Source of the DNA: Mycobacterium dioxanotrophicus
GTDB lineage: Bacteria > Actinomycetota > Actinomycetes > Mycobacteriales > Mycobacteriaceae
Direction of reading: 5' to 3'
Assembly (NCBI RefSeq): GCF_002157835.1
Contig: NZ_CP020809.1
Coordinates: 310,001 to 374,000, forward strand
Length of the DNA stretch: 64,000 nucleotides
The notes under the pieces are model-generated. The model worked only from the letters and a program-made list of their open reading frames with translations. It was not told the DNA's origin and searched no databases. Below are positions 24,358-35,332 of this stretch, one piece after another. Position 1 is the first letter of the stretch. Each line of letters begins with the position of its first letter. Made by a program: the position numbers and the translations under genes.

Positions 24358-26187
24358 TCAGAACGCCGCGTTGTCCAGCTCCATGACGTCGCCGTCGATC
24401 GAGTCGATGATCTCGCGGACCGAGGTGAGCAGCGGCAACATGTTGTGCGCGAAGAACTTCGCGGCCGCGACCTTGCCTTGATAGAACGGCCGGTCGCGCT
24501 CGCTCGACGTTGCCAGCGCCGCCACAGCGATCTGCGCGCCGTGCAGCAGTCGCCATCCGATCAGCAGATCGCCGACGGCGAGCAGGAACCGGACCGATCC
24601 CAGCCCGACCTTGTACAACTGTTCGGGCTGTTCCTGCGCGGACATCAGGTAGCCGGTCAGCGTGGCGGCCATGGCCTGCACGTCGGTGAGGGCGGTGGCG
24701 AGCCGGGCGATCTCGGGCTGCAGCTCAGTGCTTTCGGCGTTGATGGTCGCCGAGATCTGCGCGGCGACGTGCGCGAGCGCACTGCCCTGATCGCGCACGA
24801 TCTTGCGGAAGAAGAAATCCAGCGCCTGGATGGCCGTGGTGCCCTCGTAGAGCGAGTCGATCTTCGCGTCGCGGATGTACTGCTCGATCGGATAATCCTG
24901 CAGGAAGCCCGAACCGCCGAGGGTCTGCAGGGATTCGGTGAGCACCTCGTAGGCGCGTTCGGAGCCGACGCCCTTGACGATCGGCAGCAACAGATCGTTG
25001 ACGCGATGCGCCAGCTCGGCGTCGGCACCCGAAACATGCAGTGCCACATCGGAATTCTGGTGCGCAGCGGTGTACAGATACACGCCGCGCAGGCCCTCGG
25101 CGTAGGCCTTCTGGGTGAGCAGGCTGCGCCGCACATCGGGGTGTTCGATGATGGCCACGCGGGGCGCGGTCTTGTCGGCCATCGCGAGCATGTCGGAGCC
25201 CTGCAGGCGTTCACGCGCGTAGGCCAGCGCATTGAGGTAACCCGTCGACAGCGTGCCCGCCGATTTCACCCCGACCGTCATGCGGGCGTTCTCGATGACG
25301 CGGAACATCTGTGCGATGCCGTTGTGGACGTCGCCGACGAGGTACCCGACCGCAGGCACGTCGTCGGCGCCGAAGGTGAGTTCGCATGTGGGAGAAGACT
25401 TGATGCCCATCTTGTGCTCGACGCCCGTGACATATACGCCGTTGCGCGCGCCCAGTTCCAGGGTGTCCGGGTCGAACAGATACTTCGGCACATAGAACAG
25501 GCTCAAACCCTTGGTGCCGGGCCCCGCTCCCTCCGGGCGGGCCAGGACGAGGTGGAACACGTTTTCGGCGGTGTCGCCGACGTCGCCTCCGGAGATGAAC
25601 CGCTTCACCCCCTCGATGTGCCACGTTCCGTCGGGTTGGGCGATCGCCTTGGTACGGCCCGCGCCCACATCGGAGCCGGCGTCCGGTTCGGTCAGCACCA
25701 TGGTGCCTGCCCAACCGCGGTCCATGCTCATGCGCGCCCAGCGTTGCTGCTCCTCGGTGCCCACCTCGGCCAAGGTGTGTGCCATCGCCGGTCCCAGGCC
25801 GAAGAAGAACATGGCAGACGGGTTGGCGCACATGATCATTTCCTGGACAGCCCACACCAGTGCCGCGGGTGCGGGGACGCCGCCGGCGTTCTCGGCAAGG
25901 CCGATGCGCCACCATTCGGCATCCTTGACCGCCTGCACGGTCTTGGCGAGCGGTCCCGGAACGGAGATTTCGTGGGTGGTGGGGTCGAACTGCGGCGGAT
26001 TGCGGTCGGCCTCGGCGAAGGACTCCGCGACCGCGCCTTCGGCCAGGCGCGCGACCTCGTCCAGCATGGTGCGCACGGTGTCGCTGTCGAGATCTCCGTA
26101 GGACCCCGAATCGAAGACCTCCCCGAGCTTGAGCACCTCGAACAGGTTGAACTCGATGTCCCGGACGTTGGCGATGTAATGACCCAC
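24358..26187 (-). CDS. FadE5-like long acyl-CoA dehydrogenase
   Basis: 609 residues from GTG 26187, chosen because [18 protein letters not shown] aligns with the start of FadE5; a TTG 54 nt upstream is less likely. Conserved blocks: [89 protein letters not shown], and a C-terminal MELDNAAF. FadE5 is a broad-range acyl-CoA dehydrogenase of mycobacteria; this is a divergent paralogue. A 19-bp dyad lies 41 bp upstream. Divergent from hrpA and co-transcribed with the FAA hydrolase. Confidence 0.9.
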   Translation of the reverse strand: MGHYIANVRDIEFNLFEVLKLGEVFDSGSYGDLDSDTVRTMLDEVARLAEGAVAESFAEADRNPPQFDPTTHEISVPGPLAKTVQAVKDAEWWRIGLAENAGGVPAPAALVWAVQEMIMCANPSAMFFFGLGPAMAHTLAEVGTEEQQRWARMSMDRGWAGTMVLTEPDAGSDVGAGRTKAIAQPDGTWHIEGVKRFISGGDVGDTAENVFHLVLARPEGAGPGTKGLSLFYVPKYLFDPDTLELGARNGVYVTGVEHKMGIKSSPTCELTFGADDVPAVGYLVGDVHNGIAQMFRVIENARMTVGVKSAGTLSTGYLNALAYARERLQGSDMLAMADKTAPRVAIIEHPDVRRSLLTQKAYAEGLRGVYLYTAAHQNSDVALHVSGADAELAHRVNDLLLPIVKGVGSERAYEVLTESLQTLGGSGFLQDYPIEQYIRDAKIDSLYEGTTAIQALDFFFRKIVRDQGSALAHVAAQISATINAESTELQPEIARLATALTDVQAMAATLTGYLMSAQEQPEQLYKVGLGSVRFLLAVGDLLIGWRLLHGAQIAVAALATSSERDRPFYQGKVAAAKFFAHNMLPLLTSVREIIDSIDGDVMELDNAAF

Positions 26188-26227
26188 GATCGGCAAGCGT
26201 CGCCGACGCCAGTTCGGGTACGCAAGC

Positions 26228-26246
26228 GTAGGTTGCGGCAACCTAC
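26228..26246. promoter_or_regulatory. 19-bp dyad upstream of the FadE5-like gene
   Basis: GTAGGTTGC-G-GCAACCTAC, perfect 9-bp arms. It overlaps a TACGCT hexamer on the minus strand that could be the -10 box. A further GGTTGCC half lies at about 26262-26268. Likely a repressor site for the fadE5-like operon; the regulator is not evident nearby. Confidence 0.6.
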
Positions 26247-26312
26247 GGCTACGGAACCGGAGGTTGCCAGCTCAGTAGACGCTATGACCTGTATCACACT
26301 TGGTCATACACC

Positions 26313-26328
26313 TATCCTTGGTCGAGTG
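26313..26328 (+). promoter_or_regulatory. leaderless-type promoter of hrpA
   Basis: TATCCT (26313-26318) lies 7 nt before GTG 26326, fitting a leaderless start and deciding against the longer ATG reading from 26284. Confidence 0.5.
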
Positions 26329-29300
26329 TCCCAACCGTCAGTCGCTGAGCTGCGTTCCCGTCTCGACGACCTGACCATCCGTGACGCCGCCCGGCTCGGC
26401 CGCCGGCTGAAGAATCTGCGGGGCGGCAATGTGCCCGCGAATCTCGTCGAACAGCTCGCCGCGGCCGAGGCTCTTGTGCTCACCCGGCAGGCCGCCGTCC
26501 CGACCATCACCTACCCGGATCTGCCGGTCACTGCGCGACGCGACGAGATCGCCAAGGCCATCAGCGAGAACCAGGTGGTGATCGTCGCCGGCGCCACGGG
26601 TTCGGGTAAAACCACCCAGCTCCCCAAGATCTGCCTGGAACTGGGGCGCGGTATCCGCGGCACCATCGGCCACACCCAGCCCCGTCGGCTGGCGGCGCGG
26701 ACGGTCGCCCAGCGCGTCGCCGACGAGCTGGGTACCCCGCTGGGCGAGGCGGTCGGCTACACCGTGCGGTTCACCGATCAGGCCAGTGATTCCACCCTGG
26801 TCAAATTGATGACCGACGGCATCCTGCTCGCCGAGATCCAACGCGACCGGCGTCTGCTGCGCTACGACACGCTGATCCTCGACGAGGCCCACGAGCGCAG
26901 CCTCAACATCGACTTCCTGCTCGGGTATCTGCGTGAGTTGCTGCCGCGGCGCCCCGATCTCAAGGTGATCGTCACCTCGGCGACGATCGAGCCGGAGCGG
27001 TTTTCACGCCACTTCAACAACGCTCCCATCGTCGAGGTGTCCGGCCGCACGTACCCCGTCGAGATCCGCTACCGGCCACTGGAAGTGCCGGTGGTGTCCG
27101 ACGATGACGATGATCCTGACGACCCCGATCACGAGATCGTGCGCACCGAGATCAGGGACCCGACAGAGGCCATCGTCGACGCTGTGCGCGAGCTGGAATC
27201 CGAACCACCCGGCGACGTGCTGGTGTTCCTGTCCGGTGAGCGCGAAATCCGGGATACCGCTGAGGCTCTGAAGGATCTGCGCAACACCGAGGTGTTGCCG
27301 CTGTACGCGCGGCTGCCCACCGCCGATCAGCAGAAGGTGTTCCAGCCCAGTCACACCGGACGGCGAATCGTGCTGGCCACCAACGTCGCCGAGACCTCGC
27401 TCACGGTTCCGGGCATCCGCTACGTCGTCGACCCCGGGACTGCGCGCATCTCCCGCTACAGCCGCCGGACCAAGGTGCAGCGCTTGCCCATCGAACCCAT
27501 CTCGCAGGCGTCGGCGGCGCAGCGGGCCGGTCGATCGGGTCGTACCGCACCCGGTATCTGCATCCGGTTGTACTCCGAGGAGGACTTCGAATCCCGGCCC
27601 CGCTACACCGATCCGGAGATCCTGCGCACCAATCTGGGCGCGGTCATCCTGCAGATGGCGGCGCTGGGACTCGGCGATATCGAGCAGTTCCCGTTCCTCG
27701 ATCCGCCCGATCAGCGCAGCATCCGCGACGGTGTGCAACTGCTGCAGGAGCTCGGCGCGTTCGATTCGGTGGGGGCACTGACCGACGTCGGACGCCGCCT
27801 GGCCCGGCTGCCACTCGACCCGCGGGTCGGCCGGATGATTCTGCAGGCCGACACCGAGGGCTGTGTGCGCGAGGTACTGGTGCTGGCCGCCGCGCTGTCG
27901 ATCCCCGACCCGCGCGAGCGTCCGGCCGACAAGGAAGACGCCGCCCGGCAGAAGCACGCCCGGTTCGCCGACGACCACTCCGATTTCATCTCCTACCTCA
28001 ATCTGTGGAACTACCTGCGCGAGCAGCGAAACGAGCGCTCCGGCAACGCGTTCCGGCGGATGTGCCGGGATGAGTTCCTGCACTACCTGCGGATCAGGGA
28101 ATGGCAGGACCTGGTGGGGCAGCTGCGCAGTATTGCGCGCGACATCGGGATCAGGGAGAGCGACGAGCCGGCCGAGCCTGCGAGCATCCACGCCGCGCTG
28201 ACCGCGGGCCTGCTGTCCCATGTCGGGTTGCGCGAGGGCGAGACCAGGGACTACGCGGGCGCCCGCAATTCGAAGTTCGTGCTGGCTCCCGGTTCCGTGC
28301 TGACCAAGAGGCCGCCACGCTGGATCGTGGTGGCCGACCTGGTGGAGACCAGCCGGCTGTTCGGCCGGATCGCCGCGAGGGCCGAACCGGAGGCCATCGA
28401 GCGGGTCGCGGGACATCTCGTGCACCGCAATTACAGTGAGCCGCACTGGGAGGCCCGGCGGGGCGAGGTGATGGCCTTCGAGCGGGTAACGCTCTATGGG
28501 CTGCCGCTCGTTCCGCGCCGCAAGGTCGGATACTCCTCGATCGAACCCGACCTCGCCCGTGAGTTGTTCATCCGGCACGCGCTGGTGGAAGGCGATTGGC
28601 AGACCCGACACCACTTTTTCCGCGACAATGCCCGGCTGCGTGCGGAACTCGAGGAGATCGAGGAACGGGCCCGTCGGCGTGACCTACTGGTCGGCGACGA
28701 CGACATCTACGCGCTGTACGACGCGCGGATCCCAGCTGACATCGTGTCGGCGCGTCATTTCGACGCGTGGTGGAAGAAGCAACGGCACCGCACACCGGAT
28801 CTGCTCACATTCAGTCGCGACGATCTGTTGCGGTCCGAGGACGGGGCGGACAATCCCGACACCTGGCAGGCGGGCGATCTGCAGCTCCCGCTGACCTATC
28901 GGTTCGAGCCTGGAGCCGCCGACGACGGCGTCACCGTGCACGTGCCGGTGGGAGTGCTGGCCCGGCTCGGCGGAGACGGCTTCGCCTGGCAGGTACCGGC
29001 TTTGCGGGAAGAACTGGTCACAGCGTTGATCAAATCCCTGCCCAAGGATCTGCGACGCAACTTCGTGCCCGCCCCGGACACCGCCCGCGCCATCCTCGGC
29101 GACATCGACGCTTCCGCGGCGTCCCTTTTGGACGAGGTGCAGCGTGAACTACGCAGGCGCAGCGGCATTTTGGTACCGATCGACGCGTTCGACCTGAGCA
29201 AGGTCCCCGACCATCTGCGGATGACGTTCGCCGTGGAAACCGCCGACGGCAAAGAGGTGGCGCGCGGCAAGGACATCGATGCGCTGCGCGAGCAATTGGC

Positions 29301-30210
29301 CGTGCCGGTCGCCCAGGCGGTGGCCGACGCCGTCGGAGGTGACCTGGAACGGACCGGTCTGCGAGGCTGGCCCGAGGACCTCGACGAGCTGCCCCGCACT
29401 GTCGAGACAGCCTCGGCAGGCCACACTGTTCGCGGGTATCCGGCATTCGTGGATACCGGTAACGCCGTGGATATCCGGGTCTTTGCGACTCAGGCCGAGC
29501 AAGCCGCGGCGATGCGGCCTGGGTTGCGCAGACTGTTGCGGCTCACGGTGCCGTCGCCGGTCAAGGCGATCGAACGCGGGCTGAGTCCCCGCGTGCGCCT
29601 TACCCTCAACGCCAATCCCGACGGCACGCTCGCCGCCCTGCTCGACGACTGCGCCGACGCGGCGGCCGGTGTTCTGCTCAAGCGGGCAGTGTGGACGAAG
29701 GCCGAGTTCACCGCGCTGGTGCAGCAAGCGGCCAAGGAACTCGGACCGACCACCACCGCGGTGGTCAACCGGGTGCAGGCCGTGCTGACCGCAGCTCACG
29801 AGGTGCAGGTGGCCCTGCCGGACAAGCCGACGCCGCAGCAAGCCGACGCGGTCGCCGATATCAGGGCCCAACTGGATCGGTTGTTGCCCAAGGGTTTTGT
29901 GACTGCTGCGGGTGCCACACGGTTGGCCGACCTGGCCCGCTACGTCACCGCGATCGCCCGCAGGCTCGAGCGGCTACCCCAGGGTGTAGCGGCCGATCGG
30001 GAGCGCATGGCCCGGGTTCACGCCGTCGAGGATGCCTACGACGATGTGGTCCAAGCACTTTCGGCGGCCCGCGCGGCTGATCCGAAGGTGGAGGAGATCG
30101 CCTGGCAGATCGAGGAATTCCGGGTGAGCCTGTGGGCTCAACAGCTCGGCACGCCGCGCCCGGTCAGCGAGCAGCGGATCTACAAGGCGATCAACGCGAT
30201 CCAGAACTGA
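26326..30210 (+). CDS. hrpA: ATP-dependent RNA helicase HrpA (DEAH/RHA family)
   Basis: 1294 residues, the usual HrpA length. Walker A GATGSGKT (89-96), DEAH at 186-189, SAT motif VTSATIEPERF, then the C-lobe with ATNVAETSLTVPGIRYVVDPG and QRAGRSGRTAPGICIRLYSEEDF. The HA2 and OB-fold regions and the long HrpA-specific DUF3418 tail follow. It acts on RNA; HrpA is linked to rescue of stalled ribosomes and mRNA processing in E. coli. An open reading frame continues far upstream (to 24271) only because the opposite strand holds the FadE5-like gene; that part is not coding here. Confidence 0.95.
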   Translation: MSQPSVAELRSRLDDLTIRDAARLGRRLKNLRGGNVPANLVEQLAAAEALVLTRQAAVPTITYPDLPVTARRDEIAKAISENQVVIVAGATGSGKTTQLPKICLELGRGIRGTIGHTQPRRLAARTVAQRVADELGTPLGEAVGYTVRFTDQASDSTLVKLMTDGILLAEIQRDRRLLRYDTLILDEAHERSLNIDFLLGYLRELLPRRPDLKVIVTSATIEPERFSRHFNNAPIVEVSGRTYPVEIRYRPLEVPVVSDDDDDPDDPDHEIVRTEIRDPTEAIVDAVRELESEPPGDVLVFLSGEREIRDTAEALKDLRNTEVLPLYARLPTADQQKVFQPSHTGRRIVLATNVAETSLTVPGIRYVVDPGTARISRYSRRTKVQRLPIEPISQASAAQRAGRSGRTAPGICIRLYSEEDFESRPRYTDPEILRTNLGAVILQMAALGLGDIEQFPFLDPPDQRSIRDGVQLLQELGAFDSVGALTDVGRRLARLPLDPRVGRMILQADTEGCVREVLVLAAALSIPDPRERPADKEDAARQKHARFADDHSDFISYLNLWNYLREQRNERSGNAFRRMCRDEFLHYLRIREWQDLVGQLRSIARDIGIRESDEPAEPASIHAALTAGLLSHVGLREGETRDYAGARNSKFVLAPGSVLTKRPPRWIVVADLVETSRLFGRIAARAEPEAIERVAGHLVHRNYSEPHWEARRGEVMAFERVTLYGLPLVPRRKVGYSSIEPDLARELFIRHALVEGDWQTRHHFFRDNARLRAELEEIEERARRRDLLVGDDDIYALYDARIPADIVSARHFDAWWKKQRHRTPDLLTFSRDDLLRSEDGADNPDTWQAGDLQLPLTYRFEPGAADDGVTVHVPVGVLARLGGDGFAWQVPALREELVTALIKSLPKDLRRNFVPAPDTARAILGDIDASAASLLDEVQRELRRRSGILVPIDAFDLSKVPDHLRMTFAVETADGKEVARGKDIDALREQLAVPVAQAVADAVGGDLERTGLRGWPEDLDELPRTVETASAGHTVRGYPAFVDTGNAVDIRVFATQAEQAAAMRPGLRRLLRLTVPSPVKAIERGLSPRVRLTLNANPDGTLAALLDDCADAAAGVLLKRAVWTKAEFTALVQQAAKELGPTTTAVVNRVQAVLTAAHEVQVALPDKPTPQQADAVADIRAQLDRLLPKGFVTAAGATRLADLARYVTAIARRLERLPQGVAADRERMARVHAVEDAYDDVVQALSAARAADPKVEEIAWQIEEFRVSLWAQQLGTPRPVSEQRIYKAINAIQN

Positions 30211-30213
30211 TCG

Positions 30214-31323
30214 TCACGACCCGTCTGGTTCGGCCGCGGCCGCGGGTTGCAGATCGACGTAGTGGCAAACCTGGTTGCCGCCCGCGTGTTTGGCCGCGTA
30301 CATCGCCAGGTCGGCGGCGTCGATGACGTCGTCGAGGAATTGCGGTGCGCGCGCCGCTGCGGCGGCGTCGAGCGGAGCGCTGGCGCTACCGACACTGGCA
30401 GTGGTCGGGAAGGGGATGGCCGCGATCGCGCGGCAGATTCGCTCGGCGAGTTCGTTGGGTCGCGGTGTGCGATGAAGGTCGGCGACGACGAACTCCTCGC
30501 CCCCCAGCCGCCCGATCACCGATGCCGACGGGCAGTTGTCCCGCAGCGCAGCGCCGACCCGGGCCAGCGCGCGGTCCCCGCGCGCATGTCCCCATGTGTC
30601 GTTGAGCAGTTTGAAGTTGTCCAGGTCGATCACGAGGACCACCAGATGCGCCCCTGCGGCCTGCTGGCGCACCAAGCCCTGCACGGTGCGGTAGAAGGCG
30701 CGTCGGGTGTGCAGTCCGGTGAGTGGATCATGATCGGACACAGTGAGATCCGAACGCAGCGTGTGCACCAGCGACCGGATCCCGAACGGCACACCGACGT
30801 TGAGCGCCGCGACCGTCAGCGTGGCGGCGACGGCCAGGGCGATGTCGCCGGTGTCTTTGATGAGCCGAAACGCGAAGACGGCCGCGCACAGCGCGCACAC
30901 CGCGAAATTGCCGATGACATAGCGCAGGGTGTGGAAGTACGCGATGAATCCGCCGAGCACCGCGAAGACCACACACCCCATCAGTGCCGAGTACGGATTG
31001 GACAGCGTCGCGCAGCCCAGACCCGTCATCCCGCTTGCCGCCAGCAGGAACAGCGACGACTGTCCTCTGGTCGGCCAGTGCACGAGCCACACCAACGCAC
31101 CGAGAAATCCGACTGCCGCGGTACCCACCGCGATAGCCCTGGAGAGCGGATGATCGGGACCGTTCGGGCTCCAGAGCATCAACAGCGGAAGCGCGGCGAG
31201 CACCGCGGTGTACAGCGCGGTCACCCACTGCCAACGGCGCCGCAGACCCCGGTCCTGGATGTACGTGCTGAGCCAGTCGAACTGATGAAGCTGTTGCGGC
31301 GCCCCGATCACCCCACGAGCCAT
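30214..31323 (-). CDS. membrane GGDEF protein (GGEEF diguanylate cyclase)
   Basis: 369 residues. The N-terminal ~190 residues hold five or six hydrophobic segments of a membrane sensor (WVTALYTAVLAALPLLML, GTAAVGFLGALVWLVHW, LFLLAASGMTGLG, CVVFAVLGGFIAYF). Residues ~195-345 are a GGDEF domain: DHDPLTGLHTRRAFYR, DLDNFKLLNDTWGHARGDRAL and the active-site RLGGEEFVV, an active variant of GGDEF. It should make cyclic di-GMP from two GTP. No I-site RxxD is evident in the expected place and no EAL domain is attached. Convergent with hrpA (3 bp). Confidence 0.88.
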   Translation of the reverse strand: MARGVIGAPQQLHQFDWLSTYIQDRGLRRRWQWVTALYTAVLAALPLLMLWSPNGPDHPLSRAIAVGTAAVGFLGALVWLVHWPTRGQSSLFLLAASGMTGLGCATLSNPYSALMGCVVFAVLGGFIAYFHTLRYVIGNFAVCALCAAVFAFRLIKDTGDIALAVAATLTVAALNVGVPFGIRSLVHTLRSDLTVSDHDPLTGLHTRRAFYRTVQGLVRQQAAGAHLVVLVIDLDNFKLLNDTWGHARGDRALARVGAALRDNCPSASVIGRLGGEEFVVADLHRTPRPNELAERICRAIAAIPFPTTASVGSASAPLDAAAAARAPQFLDDVIDAADLAMYAAKHAGGNQVCHYVDLQPAAAAEPDGS

Positions 31324-31371
31324 GATTCCTCACACCTCCGCATGTGCGGAATGTACGACATTTCAAGTACC

Positions 31372-31403
31372 GTAGCTGGCGATACACGAGGTTCGCCAGC
31401 TAC
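31372..31403 (-). terminator. 11-bp perfect hairpin between FAA hydrolase and GGEEF genes
   Basis: GTAGCTGGCGA/TCGCCAGCTAC with a 10-nt loop. On the minus strand it follows the FAA hydrolase stop by ~66 nt and precedes the GGEEF start by ~50 nt. It could end the upstream operon or act in the leader of the GGEEF mRNA. A second, smaller dyad CCGCA-TG-TGCGG lies at 31338-31349. Confidence 0.55.
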
Positions 31404-31469
31404 CGTCCTTTTGGGTGTTTATCGTGGCTGAGTCGATCGGCGGGCGTCGTTGGCTACGCCGTCGTGACG

Positions 31470-32375
31470 CTAGCCGATGACGTGCTCGATCTCGCCGATG
31501 CCGTCGAGCCTCAGTGTGAGGGTGTCGCCTTCACGTAGCCAGTTCCCGGTCTCCATGCCGCTGCCCCCGGGTAACGTCCCCGTGCCGAAAAGCTCGCCCG
31601 GCAGGAGTTGCTCGCTGCGCGACGCGTGCGCGAGGACCTCGCCGAGCGTGTGCTGCATCCCGGCGCTGCAGACGGTGCCGATCGCAGACCCGTTGATCGC
31701 GACCGATCCGGTGATCGCGTCGATACGGGGCAGGATCTCGTCGGCGGTGACAGCGGTGTCCGACATCGAACTGGCGAAGTGCTTGGACTTCTGCGGCCCG
31801 AGCCCGCTCGCCATCTCCGCTCGTTGCACATCGCGGGCGCTGAAGTCGTTGAGCACCACGAATGCCCCGATCGCGGCCGTGGCCTCGGCCGGAGTCGCAT
31901 CGAGCAGCGGTGCGGCCAGTACGAATCCGAGCTCGAGCTCGAAGTCCAGCGCCCGCGAATAGCTCGGCATGGGCATCGGCGTACCGCTCGGCACGAAGGT
32001 CTGTGCATTGGACATGTAGTAGATCGGCTGCCGGTAGAACAGCGGCTTGGGTCTGAACTGCGGCACCGGGCGGCCGGTCACCCGCTCGTAGAGCGCGGTG
32101 ACGCGGTGCAGGCCGGGGTGGAACCGCTGGATCAGACCGCGGGCCGCGTCGATGTTGTGCTGCTCGTAGAGCATGAAGTCGCGGAACGACAGCGGTTGAA
32201 ACGGCAGCAGATGCCGGCTGTGCCGCAGCTGGCGTTCGGCGGCGGCCTGTTCCCACGCGGCGTCGAACACCCTGCCGCCGAGCGCGGTACAGTCCGCCTG
32301 CGCGGTCCAATTGCCTTCGGCATCAGCAGCTTCGAGCTGCAGCCCGGTCTCGGTACGGATCCGTCGTAGTTTCAT
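31470..32375 (-). CDS. fumarylacetoacetate hydrolase-family protein (second)
   Basis: 301 residues. FAA_hydrolase core with the metal-binding glutamates in RALDFELELGFVLAAP, then FVVLNDFSARDVQRAEMASGLGPQKSKHFASS and FGTGTLPGGSGMETGNWLREGD. The N-terminal ~110 residues resemble the lid region of true fumarylacetoacetases and 2-keto-diene hydratases (LSFRDFMLYEQHNIDAARG). It is the last gene of an operon with the berberine-bridge oxidase (30 nt upstream) and the antigen-85-like esterase. Substrate unknown; hydrolysis of a 3,5-dioxo or 2-keto acid is expected. Confidence 0.88.
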   Translation of the reverse strand: MKLRRIRTETGLQLEAADAEGNWTAQADCTALGGRVFDAAWEQAAAERQLRHSRHLLPFQPLSFRDFMLYEQHNIDAARGLIQRFHPGLHRVTALYERVTGRPVPQFRPKPLFYRQPIYYMSNAQTFVPSGTPMPMPSYSRALDFELELGFVLAAPLLDATPAEATAAIGAFVVLNDFSARDVQRAEMASGLGPQKSKHFASSMSDTAVTADEILPRIDAITGSVAINGSAIGTVCSAGMQHTLGEVLAHASRSEQLLPGELFGTGTLPGGSGMETGNWLREGDTLTLRLDGIGEIEHVIG

Positions 32376-32405
32376 CGTGCTCCGTCGGTCTCGGCGGGTG
32401 CCTGG

Positions 32406-33893
32406 TCATTGCGCGCCCAACGCAGAGTAGATCAGGCCGGAGGGGTCGTAGTGCGAACGAATGGTGTTGAGCCGATCCAGGTTGTGTTCGAAGTAGCGCG
32501 CCGCGGGCATACCGGCTTCGACGTAGTTGACGTATCCGCCGACTGAGGCCGCCTGCACCGCTTGGTGGGCGTCGCGCAGCCAGCCGGCGGCGGATTCGAC
32601 CGCGGCGGGTGACGGCGGTTCCGTGTACCACTGCACACACGCGGCTTGCCGCCGCCACGGAAATGCGGTGGCGTCGGGTGCCGTGTCGGTGATCGCGCCG
32701 TCGAGGGATTCGATGACGGCGGTAGCGGCACCCGCGTCTTTCGGCCAGGCCGACATTGCGGCGACGATGGATTCTGCAGCGGGGTGGGTCATTTCCGCGA
32801 TGACGTCCGAACCCGCGACGAAGGATCGAGGCCGGGTAGCGTCGCTGCCACCTTCGAAATAGTGAACCAAGTCCAGATGCCCGAGGGTCTGGGTTCTGGT
32901 GCTCACCGGTGCCATGCCGATCGAGGCCGCCAGGGCCGAGGCCGCTTGGTCGCCGGTGTGGGCCGCAGTCGCCAACACGATGGTGCACTGCAGCTCGGGG
33001 CCCGGACCGGAGGTGAGGTTGAGCATGCCCCAGGTCTCCCGCTGCGCCGTGCCCAGCCACTCGTGCCATCCGTAGATCACTTGTGCCGCAGCAGTTTCGG
33101 GGAACACAAGCGTGACGACGTCACGTTCGACGGTGGCGAAGGTGCGGAACGTGAACGAGGTGACGACGCCGCACCCGCCGCCACCGCCGCGCAGCGCCCA
33201 CAACAGGTCATCGTGCTCATCGGATGACGCGGTGATGGTGTCGCCGCCGGGAACGACAACGGTCGCCGACACCAGGCTGTCGCACGTCAGTCCGTAACGC
33301 CGGGCGTCCGCTCCGAGCCCGCCACCCAGCGTCAGACCCGCGACCCCCACGCTTGGGCAGCTGCCGGTCGGTATGGACTGGCCGTGCTCGGCGAGCGCGC
33401 TCTGCACCGCGTCGAGATCGACGGCGGCCGCGACCGTGACCAGACCTGAGCCGGCGTCGTAGTCGATGGTGCGGGGGAGCCCGCGCAGGTCGATGACCAT
33501 CGCACCCGACGTTGCCGAGGCGCCGATGTACGAGTGCCCACCGCTACGGGGCGCAATCTTGATGGTGTGGGCAGCGGCGAAGGCGACCGCTTTCGACACG
33601 TCGCCCGGCGAGCCTGCGGCGACCACCGCCACCGGAGCGGAATCGGCGAATCGGGTGTTGAAAACGCCTTTGGCAGAACCGAACTGCGGGTCGGCCGGCA
33701 GGATGACGTGTCCGTCGAGCGTGCCCGCCAGAGCGCTCCAATCCGGCGGGCCCGCTGTTGTCGTGGTTCCGGCGGTCGTCGTGGAGCCGCCGGGCGCGGA
33801 TGGGCTCCCGTCACGGCACGCTCCCAGCGCCGCGGCAGTCGCGAGACCCAGCGCGCCCCGCAGGAAATGCTGGCGCGAGATCTCGGGTGTCAT
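32406..33893 (-). CDS. exported berberine-bridge-type FAD oxidase (probable lipoprotein)
   Basis: 495 residues. The N-terminus SRQHFLRGALGLATAAALGAC carries a lipobox-like LGAC (Cys26), followed by a Ser/Thr/Pro-rich linker, so the mature enzyme is probably lipid-anchored outside the membrane. The FAD domain shows both covalent attachment sites of bicovalent BBE-like enzymes: His120 in PRSGGHSY and Cys179 in TGSCPSVG, then GLTLGGGLGADARRYGLTCD. The C-terminal BBE motif is NYVEAGMPAARYFEHNLDRLNTIRSHYDP. Family members oxidise sugars, alkaloids or phenolics with O2. It is 21 nt downstream of the antigen-85-like gene, and substrate is unknown. Confidence 0.88.
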   Translation of the reverse strand: MTPEISRQHFLRGALGLATAAALGACRDGSPSAPGGSTTTAGTTTTAGPPDWSALAGTLDGHVILPADPQFGSAKGVFNTRFADSAPVAVVAAGSPGDVSKAVAFAAAHTIKIAPRSGGHSYIGASATSGAMVIDLRGLPRTIDYDAGSGLVTVAAAVDLDAVQSALAEHGQSIPTGSCPSVGVAGLTLGGGLGADARRYGLTCDSLVSATVVVPGGDTITASSDEHDDLLWALRGGGGGCGVVTSFTFRTFATVERDVVTLVFPETAAAQVIYGWHEWLGTAQRETWGMLNLTSGPGPELQCTIVLATAAHTGDQAASALAASIGMAPVSTRTQTLGHLDLVHYFEGGSDATRPRSFVAGSDVIAEMTHPAAESIVAAMSAWPKDAGAATAVIESLDGAITDTAPDATAFPWRRQAACVQWYTEPPSPAAVESAAGWLRDAHQAVQAASVGGYVNYVEAGMPAARYFEHNLDRLNTIRSHYDPSGLIYSALGAQ

Positions 33894-33914
33894 GCCCGGG
33901 CCGGTGGGAGCCGG

Positions 33915-35102
<1,188 letters not shown>

Positions 35103-35203
35103 CTAACAATGCAGCCTGTGATCCCCGCGCGGCCGCGCCCGGCGTAACCCGGCTGTTATCAAGGCGTTTCGATGTCGATGCTTACCGGCGAGCTGTGCAA
35201 GCC

Positions 35204-35332
35204 CTACAGCCGCAACATCTCGCGTTGCATCTCCGCGCGGTCCAGATAGCTGAAACGCGACGGGTAACGACGCCGAGAACGGGAAGCGGCAGGGAGTGCT
35301 TTCCGGCGCAGCAGCGCGTGAATTGTGGTCAT
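35204..35332 (-). CDS. possible 42-aa arginine-rich small protein
   Basis: Not recognised. ATG at 35332 is preceded by AGAGGGA at good spacing, stop TAG. Sequence runs MTTIHALLRRKALPAAS, RSRRRYPSRFSYLDRAEM, QREMLRL: strongly basic, soluble, no signal. It lies between the antigen-85 operon and the APC permease gene. The strong ribosome site and uninterrupted reading are the only support. Its C-terminal layout loosely echoes the 59-aa candidate at 51943. Confidence 0.4.
   Translation of the reverse strand: MTTIHALLRRKALPAASRSRRRYPSRFSYLDRAEMQREMLRL

Noticed and set aside
24271..26325. N-terminal ~685 residues of a 1979-residue open frame ahead of hrpA
   Set aside because: The stretch is antisense to the FadE5-like gene, whose sequence is clearly real; the extension is a by-product of high third-position GC. 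HrpA starts at GTG 26326.
32406..33893. Tat signal peptide on the berberine-bridge oxidase
   Set aside because: The N-terminus reads SRQHFLRG with no twin arginines; a lipobox-type signal is a better fit, although Tat export of the cofactor-bearing enzyme cannot be excluded.
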